Source: an uncultured bacterium (lineage in GTDB: Bacteria > Bacteroidota > Bacteroidia > Bacteroidales > Bacteroidaceae). From it: a stretch of DNA of 8,385 bases. The notes below the pieces were generated by a model. That model was not told where the DNA came from and did not search any database. It worked only from the letters and a program-made list of their open reading frames with translations. Positions 7,222-8,385 of this stretch are shown here, piece by piece (position 1 is the stretch's first letter; every line of letters begins with the position of its first letter). The DNA is taken from the NCBI GenBank assembly GCA_905215575.1, contig CAJMQV010000080.1, positions 1 to 8,385 on the forward strand, given 5' to 3'. The position numbers and the translations under genes were made by a program.

Positions 7222-8236
7222 ATCGACTCCCGTCAGTATATGCACACTGGCAGAACGATACGGTGTAAAAGGACAGACGCTCCGCAAGCAATACAAGGAG
7301 ACTATCAGTGATTATCGGGAGTGGACGCAACTTGAGCACGCACATGACTATATCCTTTATCCTGAGAACCTTGGAGAGAATCTTTCTCTGGATGAGACTT
7401 GTCTGAGTAACGGAGATGTCTATACAATCCTGACTAACAAGGCAGCCAAAGGGCGTAAGGGTGCTTTGGTTGCCATGGTCCGTGGAGTGGCAACAGATAG
7501 GGTAAGCAGTATCCTGTGCAGGCTTCCCCTCAAAAAACGACTCTCTGTCAGAACGGTTACAACCGATTTGTCTTCGGCTATGATGCTGACTGTCAGAAGA
7601 GCCTTTCCTGCGGCCAAACTAATTAATGACCGTTTTCATGTACAGCAGCTTATGTCTGAGGCAGTCGATCAGTTAAGAATACATTACCGCTGGGAGGTCC
7701 TTGATGCAGAAAACCAGGCTGTCAGGGCACATCGCCAGAAGAAGAAGGCTGCAAGGAACAGGCAGGAAAGGGATAAAAAAGGAAAATGGGAACCTGAAAG
7801 GATGGATAACGGGGAAACCCAGCCACAGATACTGAGCAGAAGCAGGCATATCATTCTGAAACACTGGAGCAAATGGAATGAACAGCAGGCAGCCCGCGCT
7901 ACAATTCTCTTCGATAGATTTCCCAGACTACTGCAAGGATACAGCCTTTGCATGAAGCTGACAGAAATCTTCAACAAAAAGTCAAGTCCAGACGAAGCAA
8001 GACTGAATCTCGCAAAATGGTACAATGAAGTGGAGAAGTTTGACTGTATGGAATTCAACAAGGTGCTTGATACGTTTTCAAATCATAACACTACTATCAT
8101 AAACTATTTTGAGGAAAGGCTGACCAATGCATCTGCGGAATCTTTCAATGCAAAAATCAAAGCTTTTAGAAGTCAGTTAAGAGGGGTGTCTGATGTGAAA
8201 TTCTTCATGTTCAGACTGGCTAAGCTATATGCATAA
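7208..8236 (+). CDS. ISL3-like DDE transposase (IS orf2), start uncertain
   Basis: The frame is open from 7208 to the TAA at 8234-8236, giving 342 codons. A helix-turn-helix-like region (CTLAERYGVKGQTLRKQY) opens the protein. The DDE catalytic triad appears as D in ENLSLDET (7391-7393), D in TVTTDLSSAM (7565-7567) and E in SAESFNAKIKAFRSQLRG (8138-8140). A Lys/Arg-rich insert (about 7723-7795) lies between the second D and the E, as is common in ISL3 transposases. There is no ATG, GTG or TTG codon in frame before the first catalytic D; the earliest is TTG at 7466, which would lose it. The functional product must therefore arise by a +1 frameshift from orf1 within 7208-7221, or from an unusual start such as ATT at 7217. 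A past frameshift mutation of a single ORF is the alternative. No internal stop or deletion is visible in the catalytic region. Confidence 0.8.
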   Translation, partial: KKEIESTPVSICTLAERYGVKGQTLRKQYKETISDYREWTQLEHAHDYILYPENLGENLSLDETCLSNGDVYTILTNKAAKGRKGALVAMVRGVATDRVSSILCRLPLKKRLSVRTVTTDLSSAMMLTVRRAFPAAKLINDRFHVQQLMSEAVDQLRIHYRWEVLDAENQAVRAHRQKKKAARNRQERDKKGKWEPERMDNGETQPQILSRSRHIILKHWSKWNEQQAARATILFDRFPRLLQGYSLCMKLTEIFNKKSSPDEARLNLAKWYNEVEKFDCMEFNKVLDTFSNHNTTIINYFEERLTNASAESFNAKIKAFRSQLRGVSDVKFFMFRLAKLYA

Positions 8237-8273
8237 AAGAAGGGACACCAACCAAGAATATCCGCTGGTCCCC
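8236..8273 (-). repeat. Right terminal inverted repeat of the insertion sequence
   Basis: This is the mirror copy of 6806-6843, ending CCGCTGGTCCCC at the outer side. It overlaps the last base of the transposase stop codon. Identity with the left repeat is 34 of 38 positions. Confidence 0.9.
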
Positions 8274-8330
8274 AAATATCGGGTGAGCCCATTTGGATTT
8301 GGAAAAAGAAAGAGGAAAACGTAGATACAC

Positions 8331-8370
8331 AAAAAAGAATCCCTCCTGAGATTGCTCTCTGAAGGGATTC
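8331..8370 (-). terminator. Intrinsic terminator for a gene to the right of the window
   Basis: GAATCCCT (8337-8344) and AGGGATTC (8363-8370) pair perfectly. Inside them GAGA (8348-8351) and TCTC (8356-8359) pair around TTGC, separated by 3-nt internal bulges. On the minus strand the stem is followed by TTTTTT (plus 8331-8336). It therefore terminates leftward transcription from a minus-strand gene that must end beyond 8385. No part of that gene is recognisable here. Confidence 0.8.
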
Positions 8371-8385
8371 ATCTGTAAAAGTGGC

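Larger units (their letters stand above)
6806..8273 (+). mobile_element. ISL3-like (ISAon1-type) insertion sequence, about 1.47 kb
   Basis: The element is bounded by 38-bp imperfect inverted repeats (6806-6843 and 8236-8273) and carries two consecutive plus-strand ORFs. These are a 116-residue N-terminal-region protein and a DDE transposase. The second ORF's stop codon touches the right repeat, so the unit is compact and looks complete. Ends could be 2 bp further in (6808/8271), since position 2 of the repeats differs. I see no target-site duplication with either choice, although ISL3 elements usually make an 8-bp one. Family assignment rests on the DDE region and the two-ORF layout I recall from ISAon1-type elements, not on a search. 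Confidence 0.85.

Noticed and set aside
7466..8236. Transposase starting at TTG 7466
   Set aside because: This start would remove the helix-turn-helix region and the first catalytic aspartate (7391-7393), while the same frame stays open to 7208 with family-like sequence.

Overview
The window looks like a chromosomal segment of a gut Bacteroidales bacterium, most likely Bacteroides or Phocaeicola. Three things point there. The exported family 2 glycoside hydrolase has the domain series common in that group. Three sites match the Bacteroidetes -7 promoter element TAnnTTTG. The insertion sequence is a two-ORF ISL3-like type that I associate with this phylum. I cannot fix the species from the sequence alone.

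Layout, left to right. Positions 2-316 (+) hold the 3' part of a DUF308/HdeD-like membrane protein gene cut by the window edge. A convergent intergenic region (317-573) carries a perfect 20-bp terminator stem and a separate 46-bp imperfect palindrome. A PepSY-associated membrane protein gene (574-1668, -) follows. Behind a terminator only 18 bp from its start lies a family 2 glycoside hydrolase gene (1747-4253, -), broken by a frameshift near 2080. The catalytic part is left in a 728-codon frame and the C-terminal domain in another frame. A 680-bp AT-rich gap (4254-4933) holds the hydrolase promoter and a long-loop terminator for the next gene. That gene is an AMP-forming acyl-CoA synthetase (4934-6589, -) with its own promoter-like site. 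A 1.47-kb insertion sequence (about 6806-8273, +) with 38-bp imperfect terminal inverted repeats follows. The last 112 bp carry a terminator pointing left, which implies a minus-strand gene just beyond the window.

The host genes do not form one pathway or operon. Terminators separate the three minus-strand genes, and each appears to be its own unit: envelope redox or iron-related membrane protein, periplasmic sugar hydrolase, and carboxylate activation. No SusC/SusD pair, regulator, defence system, RNA gene or CRISPR array is visible.

I see no convincing undescribed system. The points most worth checking are the frameshift in the glycoside hydrolase, which falls at a domain boundary and looks like a short-repeat deletion; the missing start codon of the transposase ORF, which implies +1 frameshifting or an unusual start; and the symmetrical 46-bp palindrome behind the PepSY gene.
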